Origin: Nitrososphaerota archaeon
Lineage (GTDB): Archaea > Thermoproteota > Nitrososphaeria > Nitrososphaerales > Nitrosopumilaceae
NCBI GenBank assembly: GCA_022565935.1
Contig: JADFJY010000043.1
Coordinates: 1 to 8,936 of the forward strand
Direction of reading: 5' to 3'
DNA: 8,936 bases
Shown here: piece by piece, positions 1 to 6,392 of the stretch
Layout: each line of letters opens with the position of its first letter
Position numbering within the stretch: the stretch's first letter is position 1
Notes under the pieces: generated by a model
What the model was told of the DNA's origin: nothing
The model's input: only the letters and a program-made list of their open reading frames with translations
Database searches by the model: none
Made by a program: the position numbers and the translations under genes

Positions 1-1241
1 GTTTTGGAATGCCAATTTCAATAAAAGACAACATGTGTATAAAAGATAGTAAAACAACATGTGCCTCAAAAATGCTTGAAAATTTTGTTGCTCCTTATGA
101 TGCCACTGTTATAACAAAACTAAAAGAACAAGATGCTATATTCATTGGAAAAGTAAATCTTGATGAATTTGCTATGGGGTTGACAACTGAATTTAGTGCA
201 TTTGGTCCGAGCAAAAATCCATGGAATCCTGACTACGTTCCAGGTGGGTCTTCTGGCGGTAGTGCAGTTTCTGTAAGTGCTTTTGAGTGTATTGCATCGT
301 TGGGTTCTGATACTGGTGGCTCTGTTAGAAATCCTGCAAGCTTTTGTTCTATAGTTGGATACAAACCAACGTATGGCCTAATTAGCAGATATGGCTTGAT
401 TTCCTATTCAAATAGTATTGAGCAAATTGGACCATTAACTAGAACTGTAAAAGATACTGCCTTTATGCTGAATATTATCTCTGGATTAGACGTTAATGAT
501 AATACAACTCGTGATAACAAAAATGAAGATTATCTTTCAGAAATTGATTCAGGCATAGATGGTAAGAAAATTGGCATTATTCAAGAGATGGTTGGAGATG
601 GAATTGATCCAGCAGTATTATCCGCAACAAAAGATGCTATAGTAAAATTAGAGAGTCTTGGAGCAGTATGCGAAGAAGTATCCCTAGATATGGTAAAGTA
701 TTCTGTTGCAGCATACTATACAATTACTGCAACAGAAGCTGGAAGCAATCTTGCTAGATATGATAATCTGAGATACGGGTATGATTTTTCAGTTGAAGGC
801 TATGAGTTCAATTCTTATATTTCAAAAGCAAGAAAAAACTTTGGCCCAGAAGTTATTCGAAGAATGATAATTGGTGGATTTGTTCCATCTGCGGGACAAG
901 CAGGAAAATATTTTCTCAAGGCTATGAAAGTAAAAAGTAAACTTACCAAAGAAGTTGATGAGGTCTTCAAAAAATATGATTTGTTAATTGCACCAACAGT
1001 TCCAATTTTACCATTTAAAATTGGTGAAAAAATTGATGATCCTGTTTCGCTGTTTCAAATTGATATCAACACTGTTACTGCAAATCTCACTGGAAAACCT
1101 GCAATTTCAGTTCCATTTGTTATCTCAAATGGGTTACCAATTGGAATACAATTATTGGCAGACACTATGCAAGATAAATTGTTACTACAAGCTGCATATG
1201 CACTAGAACAAACTGTTACATTGCCGGAGGTTCCAATTTGA
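1..1241 (+). CDS. gatA: Glutamyl-tRNA(Gln)/aspartyl-tRNA(Asn) amidotransferase subunit A, 5'-truncated by window edge
   Basis: Amidase-signature subunit of the GatCAB complex: it hydrolyses glutamine and passes ammonia to GatB, which amidates Glu-tRNA(Gln) or Asp-tRNA(Asn) in the cytoplasm. The frame is open to the left edge and the first visible ATG (position 9) lies inside the conserved G-x-P-I-x-I-K-D-N motif, so it is not the true start; roughly 70 codons are missing. Numbering from that ATG, the Ser-Ser-Lys triad is visible: K6 in IKDN, S81 in GGSSGGSA and S105 in DTGGSVRNPA. These match K79, S154 and S178 of Staphylococcus aureus GatA with a constant offset of 73. R285 and D352 fall where the glutamine-binding R358 and D425 lie. 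The C-terminal region (TGKPAISVPF, LPIGIQLL) is typical. The stop overlaps the gatB start. The family call is secure; tRNA specificity cannot be read from sequence. Confidence 0.97.
   Translation, partial: FGMPISIKDNMCIKDSKTTCASKMLENFVAPYDATVITKLKEQDAIFIGKVNLDEFAMGLTTEFSAFGPSKNPWNPDYVPGGSSGGSAVSVSAFECIASLGSDTGGSVRNPASFCSIVGYKPTYGLISRYGLISYSNSIEQIGPLTRTVKDTAFMLNIISGLDVNDNTTRDNKNEDYLSEIDSGIDGKKIGIIQEMVGDGIDPAVLSATKDAIVKLESLGAVCEEVSLDMVKYSVAAYYTITATEAGSNLARYDNLRYGYDFSVEGYEFNSYISKARKNFGPEVIRRMIIGGFVPSAGQAGKYFLKAMKVKSKLTKEVDEVFKKYDLLIAPTVPILPFKIGEKIDDPVSLFQIDINTVTANLTGKPAISVPFVISNGLPIGIQLLADTMQDKLLLQAAYALEQTVTLPEVPI
1226..1230 (+). promoter_or_regulatory. Shine-Dalgarno site for gatB inside gatA
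   Basis: GGAGG lies 7 nt before the TTG at 1238, inside the last codons of gatA. It is the clearest ribosome binding site in the window and supports TTG 1238 as the gatB start, with translation coupled to gatA. Confidence 0.7.
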
Positions 1242-2641
1242 CGAAGATTGGTTTAGAAATTCACTGTCAACTAACAAATTTGGAAAGTAAATTATTTTGC
1301 TCATGTAAAGCAAATTATAGAGATTTTAAAATAAATGAAAACATATGTCCTATTTGTATGGGATTACCTGGAACTTTACCTAGATTAAATCAAGAGGCAG
1401 TAAAAAAAGCAACAATTATTGCAATGGCCCTTAATTGTACTACTCCTGATAAAATTGCTTTTTTTAGAAAAAATTATTTTTATCCAGACTTGCCAAAAAA
1501 CTTTCAAATCACTCAGCTAAATATCTATGGAGATACCAGTATTGGTGGCACTGGTTCAATAATGGTTGGTGAGAAAAAAATCAACATTACAAGAATTCAA
1601 CTTGAGGAAGATCCTGGTAGACTAATTTACGAAGGTAGTTCATCTAAAAATCTAATCACTCTGGTTGATTACAATAGGGCAGGTACGCCATTAGTTGAGA
1701 TTGTCACAGAACCCGATTTTGAAGGACCTAAACAAGTAAGAGATTTTGTCAATATTTTGTCTGATTTACTTGAAAATCTTGGAGTCTCAGATCCAGGTTT
1801 GGATGGCGCAATGAGGATTGACGCCAATGTTTCAATTGAAGGTGGTAAAAAAGTTGAAATCAAAAATATTGGTTCATTTCACGATTTAGAAAAAGCCATT
1901 CATTTTGAAATTACAAGACAAGAAAGTCTACATTCTCGAGATATTTCAATTATTCAAGAAACACGACATTGGGATGATAAGCGAAAGATTACTGTTTCAT
2001 CACGTTCTAAGGAAGAAGATCTTGATTATCGTTATTTTCTAGAAGGTGATATTCCTTGGGTTAGAATTGATCCAAAAACTAAAGCTGAATTAAAATTAAA
2101 AATGCCTGAAAGCATTAGCACAAAAAAAGAAAGATATGTTTCAAAATTTAATATTACACCACAGGTTGCAACTGTTTTATCATCTGACAAATTTTATTCT
2201 GATTTATTTGAAAAATCCCATACAGAATCTAATGCAAAAGAAATTGCAAATATTATAACTACTGATCTGATGGGTCTAGTTGATACTAGAGAAAAACGTG
2301 AAGAATCAAAAATTACTGGAACACATCTAAAAGATTTAGCTGATTCAATTCAATCAGGAAAAATTTCTAGAATCTCTGCAAAAAATGCATTGTATGAAAT
2401 TGTAAAAACTGGAAAGGATTTATCTCAAGTAATATTAGAATTAGATTTAGGAAATGTTTCTGATGAATCAACAATATTAAAAATAATTCAAGAGGTAATT
2501 TCTGATGAGCCTCAAGCAGTAGAGCAAGCAAAATCTAATCCACAAACAATTAATTATCTAGTTGGAAAAGTAATGCAAAAAACAAAAGGAAAGGCAGATC
2601 CTAAGTTAACATTAGATTTACTAAAAAAACAGATAGGATAA
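1238..2641 (+). CDS. gatB: Glutamyl-tRNA(Gln)/aspartyl-tRNA(Asn) amidotransferase subunit B
   Basis: tRNA-binding kinase/amidase subunit of GatCAB. It phosphorylates the misacylated Glu or Asp side chain on the tRNA with ATP, then amidates it with ammonia from GatA. The 467 residues match the usual GatB length. Residues 1 to about 290 form the cradle-like catalytic domain: GLEIHCQL with E7 and H9 and the LEEDPGRL motif (E123, E124) are the likely metal-binding positions; DYNRAGTPLVEIVTEPD (144-160), MRIDANVS (192-199) and SKEEDLDYRYF are family signatures. A Cys set (C21, C23, C37, C40) could bind zinc. The region after about 300 is the helical plus YqeY-like tail that contacts tRNA, ending in the usual GKADPKLTLDLL segment. 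It begins at a TTG within TTGA shared with the gatA stop, backed by a strong GGAGG. GatE is unlikely because no AspRS-like insertion is visible and gatA is adjacent. Confidence 0.97.
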   Translation: MTKIGLEIHCQLTNLESKLFCSCKANYRDFKINENICPICMGLPGTLPRLNQEAVKKATIIAMALNCTTPDKIAFFRKNYFYPDLPKNFQITQLNIYGDTSIGGTGSIMVGEKKINITRIQLEEDPGRLIYEGSSSKNLITLVDYNRAGTPLVEIVTEPDFEGPKQVRDFVNILSDLLENLGVSDPGLDGAMRIDANVSIEGGKKVEIKNIGSFHDLEKAIHFEITRQESLHSRDISIIQETRHWDDKRKITVSSRSKEEDLDYRYFLEGDIPWVRIDPKTKAELKLKMPESISTKKERYVSKFNITPQVATVLSSDKFYSDLFEKSHTESNAKEIANIITTDLMGLVDTREKREESKITGTHLKDLADSIQSGKISRISAKNALYEIVKTGKDLSQVILELDLGNVSDESTILKIIQEVISDEPQAVEQAKSNPQTINYLVGKVMQKTKGKADPKLTLDLLKKQIG

Positions 2642-2644
2642 TTC

Positions 2645-2908
2645 ATGACTGAACTATCATTAGAAGACATTGAATTTATTAAAATACTTGCCATATCAGA
2701 TGCTACTATTCTTCAAGCAGGCATGAATGATGCAACAAAACATAGACTAGATGAACAGATAGGGGTGATTCTTAGAGAATATTATCATGAAAACACAATG
2801 AATTCTCAAACTAACTGGACTGAAAAATTCCTAAAAGTAGGTATTACTGAAGATGATGGAAAAGCTGCAATTGCATGTGCACGACGTCTTGGAATAGACA
2901 TATCATGA
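2645..2908 (+). CDS. Small conserved-looking protein of unknown function, gat operon member
   Basis: An 87-residue, mostly helical, mildly acidic soluble protein that I do not recognise. It has no signal peptide, membrane segment or Cys/His metal motif. The ATG is 3 nt after the gatB stop, and a weak AGGA (2635-2638) sits 6 nt upstream of it, so it is probably translated from the gat transcript. Visible parts are an N-terminal helix (LSLEDIEFIKILAISDA), a central helix (about 30-48) and a C-terminal segment with KAAIACARRLGI. Its length resembles GatC, and the N-terminus is superficially GatC-like, but the conserved GatC features (LARL motif and C-terminal R-x-D segment) are absent. Codon use resembles the neighbours, and the tight spacing argues for a real gene. 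A role linked to tRNA amidation would be inference from position only. Confidence 0.75.
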   Translation: MTELSLEDIEFIKILAISDATILQAGMNDATKHRLDEQIGVILREYYHENTMNSQTNWTEKFLKVGITEDDGKAAIACARRLGIDIS

Positions 2909-2911
2909 ATC

Positions 2912-2926
2912 AAAAAATCTTTTTAC
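2912..2926 (+). terminator. Possible oligo-T terminator after the gat operon
   Basis: Directly after the stop of the 87-residue protein there is A6-TC-T5-AC. A T-rich stretch behind a gene stop is the usual archaeal termination signal, though five T is short. A near-identical block follows the next gene (4879-4897). Confidence 0.3.
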
Positions 2927-2927
2927 A

Positions 2928-2935
2928 CTTTATGA
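2928..2935 (+). promoter_or_regulatory. TATA-like box of the acyl-CoA synthetase gene
   Basis: CTTTATGA starts 26 nt before the TTG start at 2954. With no Shine-Dalgarno sequence in front of that TTG, this spacing fits a leaderless or nearly leaderless archaeal transcript. The box is flanked by the 7-bp inverted repeat TTTTTAC (2920-2926) / GTAAAAA (2940-2946). The call rests on position and AT content only. Confidence 0.35.
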
Positions 2936-2953
2936 GTTTGTAAAAATCATAAC

Positions 2954-4879
2954 TTGTCTGATTTTGAATTTATTCCAACTGACAAACAAATCCAAGAATC
3001 CAATATATTCAAATTCATGCAAAAACATAACATTTCATCTTTAGATGAACTATCTAAAAAAGCAAAGGAGAATTTAGAATGGTTTTGGGAAGCAGTAGAT
3101 GAAGATATTGGGATTGTTTGGGATGTACCATATACGAAAACACTAGATATTTCTAAAGGAATTGAATGGTCCAAGTGGTTTGTTAATGGAAAAACTAACA
3201 TTTACAAATCATCTGTTGAAAAATTTGCAAAACAAAATCCTAAAAAAATTGCATATTATTTTATATCTGAAGATGGTAAGACATCTGAGATTTCCTATTC
3301 AGAATTAGATTCTAAAGTATCACAACTTGCAAATGGTCTAAAATCTCTTGGAGTAAAAAAAGGAGATGTTGTAGCAATTTATTTACCTATGATTGAAGAA
3401 GCAATAGTTGCAATCCTTGCTGCTTCAAAAATTGGTGCAATCCAAACAGTAATCTTTTCGGGATATAGTTCAGAATCACTACATGTGCGTTTACATGATT
3501 GTAAAGCAAAAATTCTTTTGATATCTGATGGTTTTTTAAGAAAAGGCAAACCAGTGTCTCAAAAGAATACTGTAGATGCTGCAATTATGGATACTGTTGT
3601 TGAAAAAACAATCGTGGTATCTTACAAAGGAATTGATAATTATGAAGAATCAGAAAAATTAATTTTTTATGATAATCTAGTATCTTCTCAAAGCGTTATT
3701 TGCAACACTGAAATTTTAGATTCTGAAGAACCATTGTTTATTCTTTATACTTCAGGCACAACAGGCAAGCCTAAAGGTGTAATTCACACTCATGGGGGAT
3801 TTTCAGTTTTTGCAGGTCATCAGGCTGCATATCTTATTGATATGAATAAAAATGACACATTATTTTGGCCTGCTGATATTGGTTGGATAACAGGTTTAGT
3901 ATGGAATGTATATGGTATTTTGATAATGGGGGCTAGTGCTGTAATTTATGATGGCGCATTTGATTTTCCAAGCATTGATAGAATATGGAAAATTTTATCT
4001 GAGTATGATGTAACTATTTTTGGCATATCTCCAACTGCAGTCAGATTGTTTAAAAAAAATAACATAGAACCGTTAAAATCTTATTCACTAAATAAAATTA
4101 AAAATATTCCAACTACTGGTGAACCACTTGATGAGGATTCATGGTGGTGGTTATTTGAAAAAGTTGGTAACAAGAAAATTCCTATTATGAATTTGTCAGG
4201 TGGCACTGAAATTGGAGGTGCAATGTTATCTGTATTTCCTGGAATGAAACTAAAACCATCTACTGTTGGAATTCCAGTTCCTGGAATGAATCTTGATATC
4301 TTTGATGATGATGGAAATTCTATGCAAAAACAAAATGGTTATCTAGTCATCAAGTCACCGTGGCCTGCAATGACTAGAGGATTATTAAATGACAATAAAC
4401 TATATCTTGAAACCTATTGGTCACGATTTGACAATGTTTGGTTTCACGGAGATTATGTCTATGTTGATGATGATAACTTGTGGTATATGCGTGGCAGAAC
4501 AGACGATGTAATGAATATTTCAGGTCATAGAATGAGTACTGCTGAAATTGAACACACTGTAATTTCACATAAAAAAATTTTTGATGCTGCAACAATTGGT
4601 ATTCCTGATGCTATTACAGGTGAAGCAATCGTTGTATTTTTTGTAACAGATGACAAAAAAGACATTGGTTTAGAATCTGAAATTTCTGATTATATTTCTG
4701 AAAAGATTGGAAAAGTTGCAAGACCTAAACATATTTTCCAGTTATCTGATTTACCAAAGACTAGAACAGGTAAAATCTTGCGTCGATTATTAAAATCAAA
4801 ACTATTAGGTGATGATCTAGGTGATTTATCCTCTCTTGAAAATCCAAATATTTTGGATGAAATTCCAAAATTAGGTTGA
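2954..4879 (+). CDS. AMP-forming acyl-CoA synthetase, acetyl-CoA synthetase family with altered acyl pocket
   Basis: Adenylates a carboxylic acid with ATP, then forms the CoA thioester. The 641 residues match acetyl-CoA synthetase (about 650), with an ACAS_N-type N-terminus (residues 20-80). The P-loop YTSGTTGKPKG is at 265-275, the core motif GGTEIGG at 416-422, WFHGDY with D500, R515, hinge D517, R526 in SGHR, and catalytic K607 in PKTRTGKILRR, the sequence type acetylated in bacterial Acs. The acetate-selecting Trp (W414 in Salmonella Acs, in WWQTE) is replaced: the segment reads SGGTE with G416 at that position, and V386 corresponds to T388. A larger acid is therefore likely, for example a hydroxyacid or branched acid; the true substrate is unknown. 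The TTG start is the only one between an in-frame stop (2933) and M22; there is no Shine-Dalgarno site. It lies 45 nt after the gat genes with its own TATA-like box. Confidence 0.92.
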   Translation: MSDFEFIPTDKQIQESNIFKFMQKHNISSLDELSKKAKENLEWFWEAVDEDIGIVWDVPYTKTLDISKGIEWSKWFVNGKTNIYKSSVEKFAKQNPKKIAYYFISEDGKTSEISYSELDSKVSQLANGLKSLGVKKGDVVAIYLPMIEEAIVAILAASKIGAIQTVIFSGYSSESLHVRLHDCKAKILLISDGFLRKGKPVSQKNTVDAAIMDTVVEKTIVVSYKGIDNYEESEKLIFYDNLVSSQSVICNTEILDSEEPLFILYTSGTTGKPKGVIHTHGGFSVFAGHQAAYLIDMNKNDTLFWPADIGWITGLVWNVYGILIMGASAVIYDGAFDFPSIDRIWKILSEYDVTIFGISPTAVRLFKKNNIEPLKSYSLNKIKNIPTTGEPLDEDSWWWLFEKVGNKKIPIMNLSGGTEIGGAMLSVFPGMKLKPSTVGIPVPGMNLDIFDDDGNSMQKQNGYLVIKSPWPAMTRGLLNDNKLYLETYWSRFDNVWFHGDYVYVDDDNLWYMRGRTDDVMNISGHRMSTAEIEHTVISHKKIFDAATIGIPDAITGEAIVVFFVTDDKKDIGLESEISDYISEKIGKVARPKHIFQLSDLPKTRTGKILRRLLKSKLLGDDLGDLSSLENPNILDEIPKLG

Positions 4880-4897
4880 AAAAATCTAACTTTTTAC
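4879..4897 (+). terminator. Possible oligo-T terminator after the acyl-CoA synthetase
   Basis: A6-TCT-AAC-T5-AC begins on the last base of the stop codon. It closely resembles the block at 2912-2926 and is the only T-run in the 69-nt gap. It may end the upstream transcript, or be a shared regulatory motif. The rest of the gap holds a weak TATA-like CTTAATC (4922-4928), 27 nt before the next start. Confidence 0.3.
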
Positions 4898-4948
4898 TAC
4901 TTACTATTTCACGCTTCATCTCTTAATCAAATCTGATAATACTCAATA

Positions 4949-6310
4949 TTGAAATTCATAGTTGACCAGCAGGTTGAAGACATTGAGATGCCTGAAAACC
5001 TCAAATTAAACACATTTTTGAAGGAATTTCACTCTAATTGCTCTCATCCAGAGTGTAGTTTTGGATTATACGGGTTTGCATTTGGACAGTCTCCATTTCC
5101 AGTACCTAAACTAATCCAAGAAGCATTAATCAAAAATGTGGATAAAGGCACATATGCTGATGTACCTGGAATTCCTGAATTACGTAATGCCATCTCCAAA
5201 TACAACAACCACTATTTTGGAATGGATGTAGATCCTAAACGAATCTATGTTGGACCTGGAACAAAGGAACTAATCTTCAATCTTTTAGAGATTTTACATG
5301 GAACTGTGATTTTGCCTACACCTGCTTGGTTGGGATATCTTCCACAAATTAGATTTTTGAAGAAAAATTATCACATGTTACCAGCTCGTGTAAATGGAAA
5401 AATTTCTCCCATTGATCTAAGAAAATTAGCACTTAGATTACAGGATCGACAAAAGATCATGATTTTAAACAATCCCCATAACCCAACTGGACTATTATAT
5501 GATAAATTAGAACTCGAAGAAATTGCAGATGTTTGCAGAGAGCAAAATATTACTGTTATTGCTGATGAGATTTATGCTCAAACCACATACAAGTTTGAAA
5601 ACTTTGTCAGTATGGGAAAAATTTATCCAGAAGGTACATTTGTTACCAATGGTCTATCAAAATCACATGCTGCTGGTGGTTATAGATTAGGTTATGTAAT
5701 TTTTCCACAACATGCAATAGATCTAAAGAGACAATTCAAAAAAATTCTTGCAACAGAATTTACTGCCGTGTCTACTCCAATTCAACATGCTGCTATTGCA
5801 GGATTTGAAATTAGTAAAGAAATGAATGAATATTTTGATGTAACTCGAAGTATTCATCATATAATGGGCGAATATACTTTTCATGCATTATCTGCCATTG
5901 AGGGTATAAAGACCACAAAACCTGATGCTACATTTTATCTCTTAGCTGATTTTAATGCATTTGCAACTGAATTACAAAAAGCCAAGATTAACACATCTCA
6001 GAAATTATCTGAATCATTAATCGCCCATCCATATCATACTGCAATTATTGGAGGCGATAGTCTAGTTTTGGAGAGAACAGACTTTAGTGCAAGAATTGCA
6101 TATGTTGACTATGATGGGGCTAAAGTTTATCAAAACTATCTTGATAACAAACCAAAATCAAGTACAGAAAGAGTAGAATTTGTAAAAAATAATGCTCCAA
6201 AGATTGTTGCAGGAATTGAAATGATTTGTACTTTTTTTAAAAATCTTAAGAATGGCTCATTGATTGATTTACAAACTCAAAAAAAAAGTTTGATGATAAT
6301 CCAACGTTAA
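4949..6310 (+). CDS. PLP-dependent aminotransferase, class I/II
   Basis: Fold-type I transaminase moving an amino group between an amino acid and a 2-oxo acid in the cytoplasm. Conserved residues are in order: the substrate-domain segment GTYADVPGIPELRNAI (67-82), VGPGTKELIF (101-110), NNPHNPTG with N178 (174-181), DEIY with D206 and Y209 that contact the PLP ring, the Schiff-base lysine K238 in LSKSHAAGGYRLGY, and R382 in ARIAYVDYD, the likely substrate-carboxylate Arg. At 453 residues it is about 50 longer than typical aspartate-type enzymes; the extra length is mostly a Lys-rich C-terminal tail after residue 400. The TTG at 4949 is the only start between an in-frame TAA (4937) and M14 (ATG 4988). 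Neither start has a Shine-Dalgarno site, so the start is uncertain; a weak TATA-like box favours TTG. It is probably transcribed separately. The substrate cannot be assigned. Confidence 0.9.
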   Translation: MKFIVDQQVEDIEMPENLKLNTFLKEFHSNCSHPECSFGLYGFAFGQSPFPVPKLIQEALIKNVDKGTYADVPGIPELRNAISKYNNHYFGMDVDPKRIYVGPGTKELIFNLLEILHGTVILPTPAWLGYLPQIRFLKKNYHMLPARVNGKISPIDLRKLALRLQDRQKIMILNNPHNPTGLLYDKLELEEIADVCREQNITVIADEIYAQTTYKFENFVSMGKIYPEGTFVTNGLSKSHAAGGYRLGYVIFPQHAIDLKRQFKKILATEFTAVSTPIQHAAIAGFEISKEMNEYFDVTRSIHHIMGEYTFHALSAIEGIKTTKPDATFYLLADFNAFATELQKAKINTSQKLSESLIAHPYHTAIIGGDSLVLERTDFSARIAYVDYDGAKVYQNYLDNKPKSSTERVEFVKNNAPKIVAGIEMICTFFKNLKNGSLIDLQTQKKSLMIIQR

Positions 6311-6358
6311 TATAATTTTGATTATCTAAGAATAAATTTTTTTGATTCTAATCGACGT

Positions 6359-6387
6359 AAAAGTAAATCTTAAATTTACTTTTTTTT
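6359..6387 (+). terminator. Hairpin plus T-tract terminator between convergent genes
   Basis: A perfect 10-bp stem, AAAAGTAAAT (6359-6368) with ATTTACTTTT (6374-6383), has a 5-nt loop and runs into eight T (6380-6387). It lies 49 nt after the aminotransferase stop and 5 nt beyond the end of the convergent kinase gene, so it could also act on minus-strand transcripts. A second T-run (6337-6343) precedes it. The stem is AT-rich, so in an archaeon the T-tract may matter more than the hairpin. Confidence 0.6.
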
Positions 6388-6392
6388 GATTT

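Noticed and set aside
9..11. ATG at position 9 as the true gatA start
   Set aside because: It lies within the conserved motif carrying the catalytic lysine, the frame is open to the left edge, and about 70 residues of the family's N-terminus would be missing.
1669..1863. Minus-strand open frame of 64 codons inside gatB
   Set aside because: It lies opposite highly conserved GatB motifs, has no promoter or ribosome binding site, and no protein-like features; the same holds for the other short frames inside the large genes.
2645..2908. GatC identity for the 87-residue protein
   Set aside because: The length and gat context suggest it, but the LARL-type N-terminal motif and conserved C-terminal segment of GatC are missing.
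2954..4879. Gene symbol acs (acetyl-CoA synthetase)
   Set aside because: The acetate-gating Trp is replaced by Gly and a pocket Val by Thr, so acetate as the main substrate is doubtful and the symbol was left blank.
6320..6353. Second hairpin (GATTA...TAATC, or AGAAT...ATTCT) between the convergent genes
   Set aside because: The two pairings exclude each other and each stem is only 5 bp, so it is expected by chance in AT-rich DNA; only its T-run is noteworthy.
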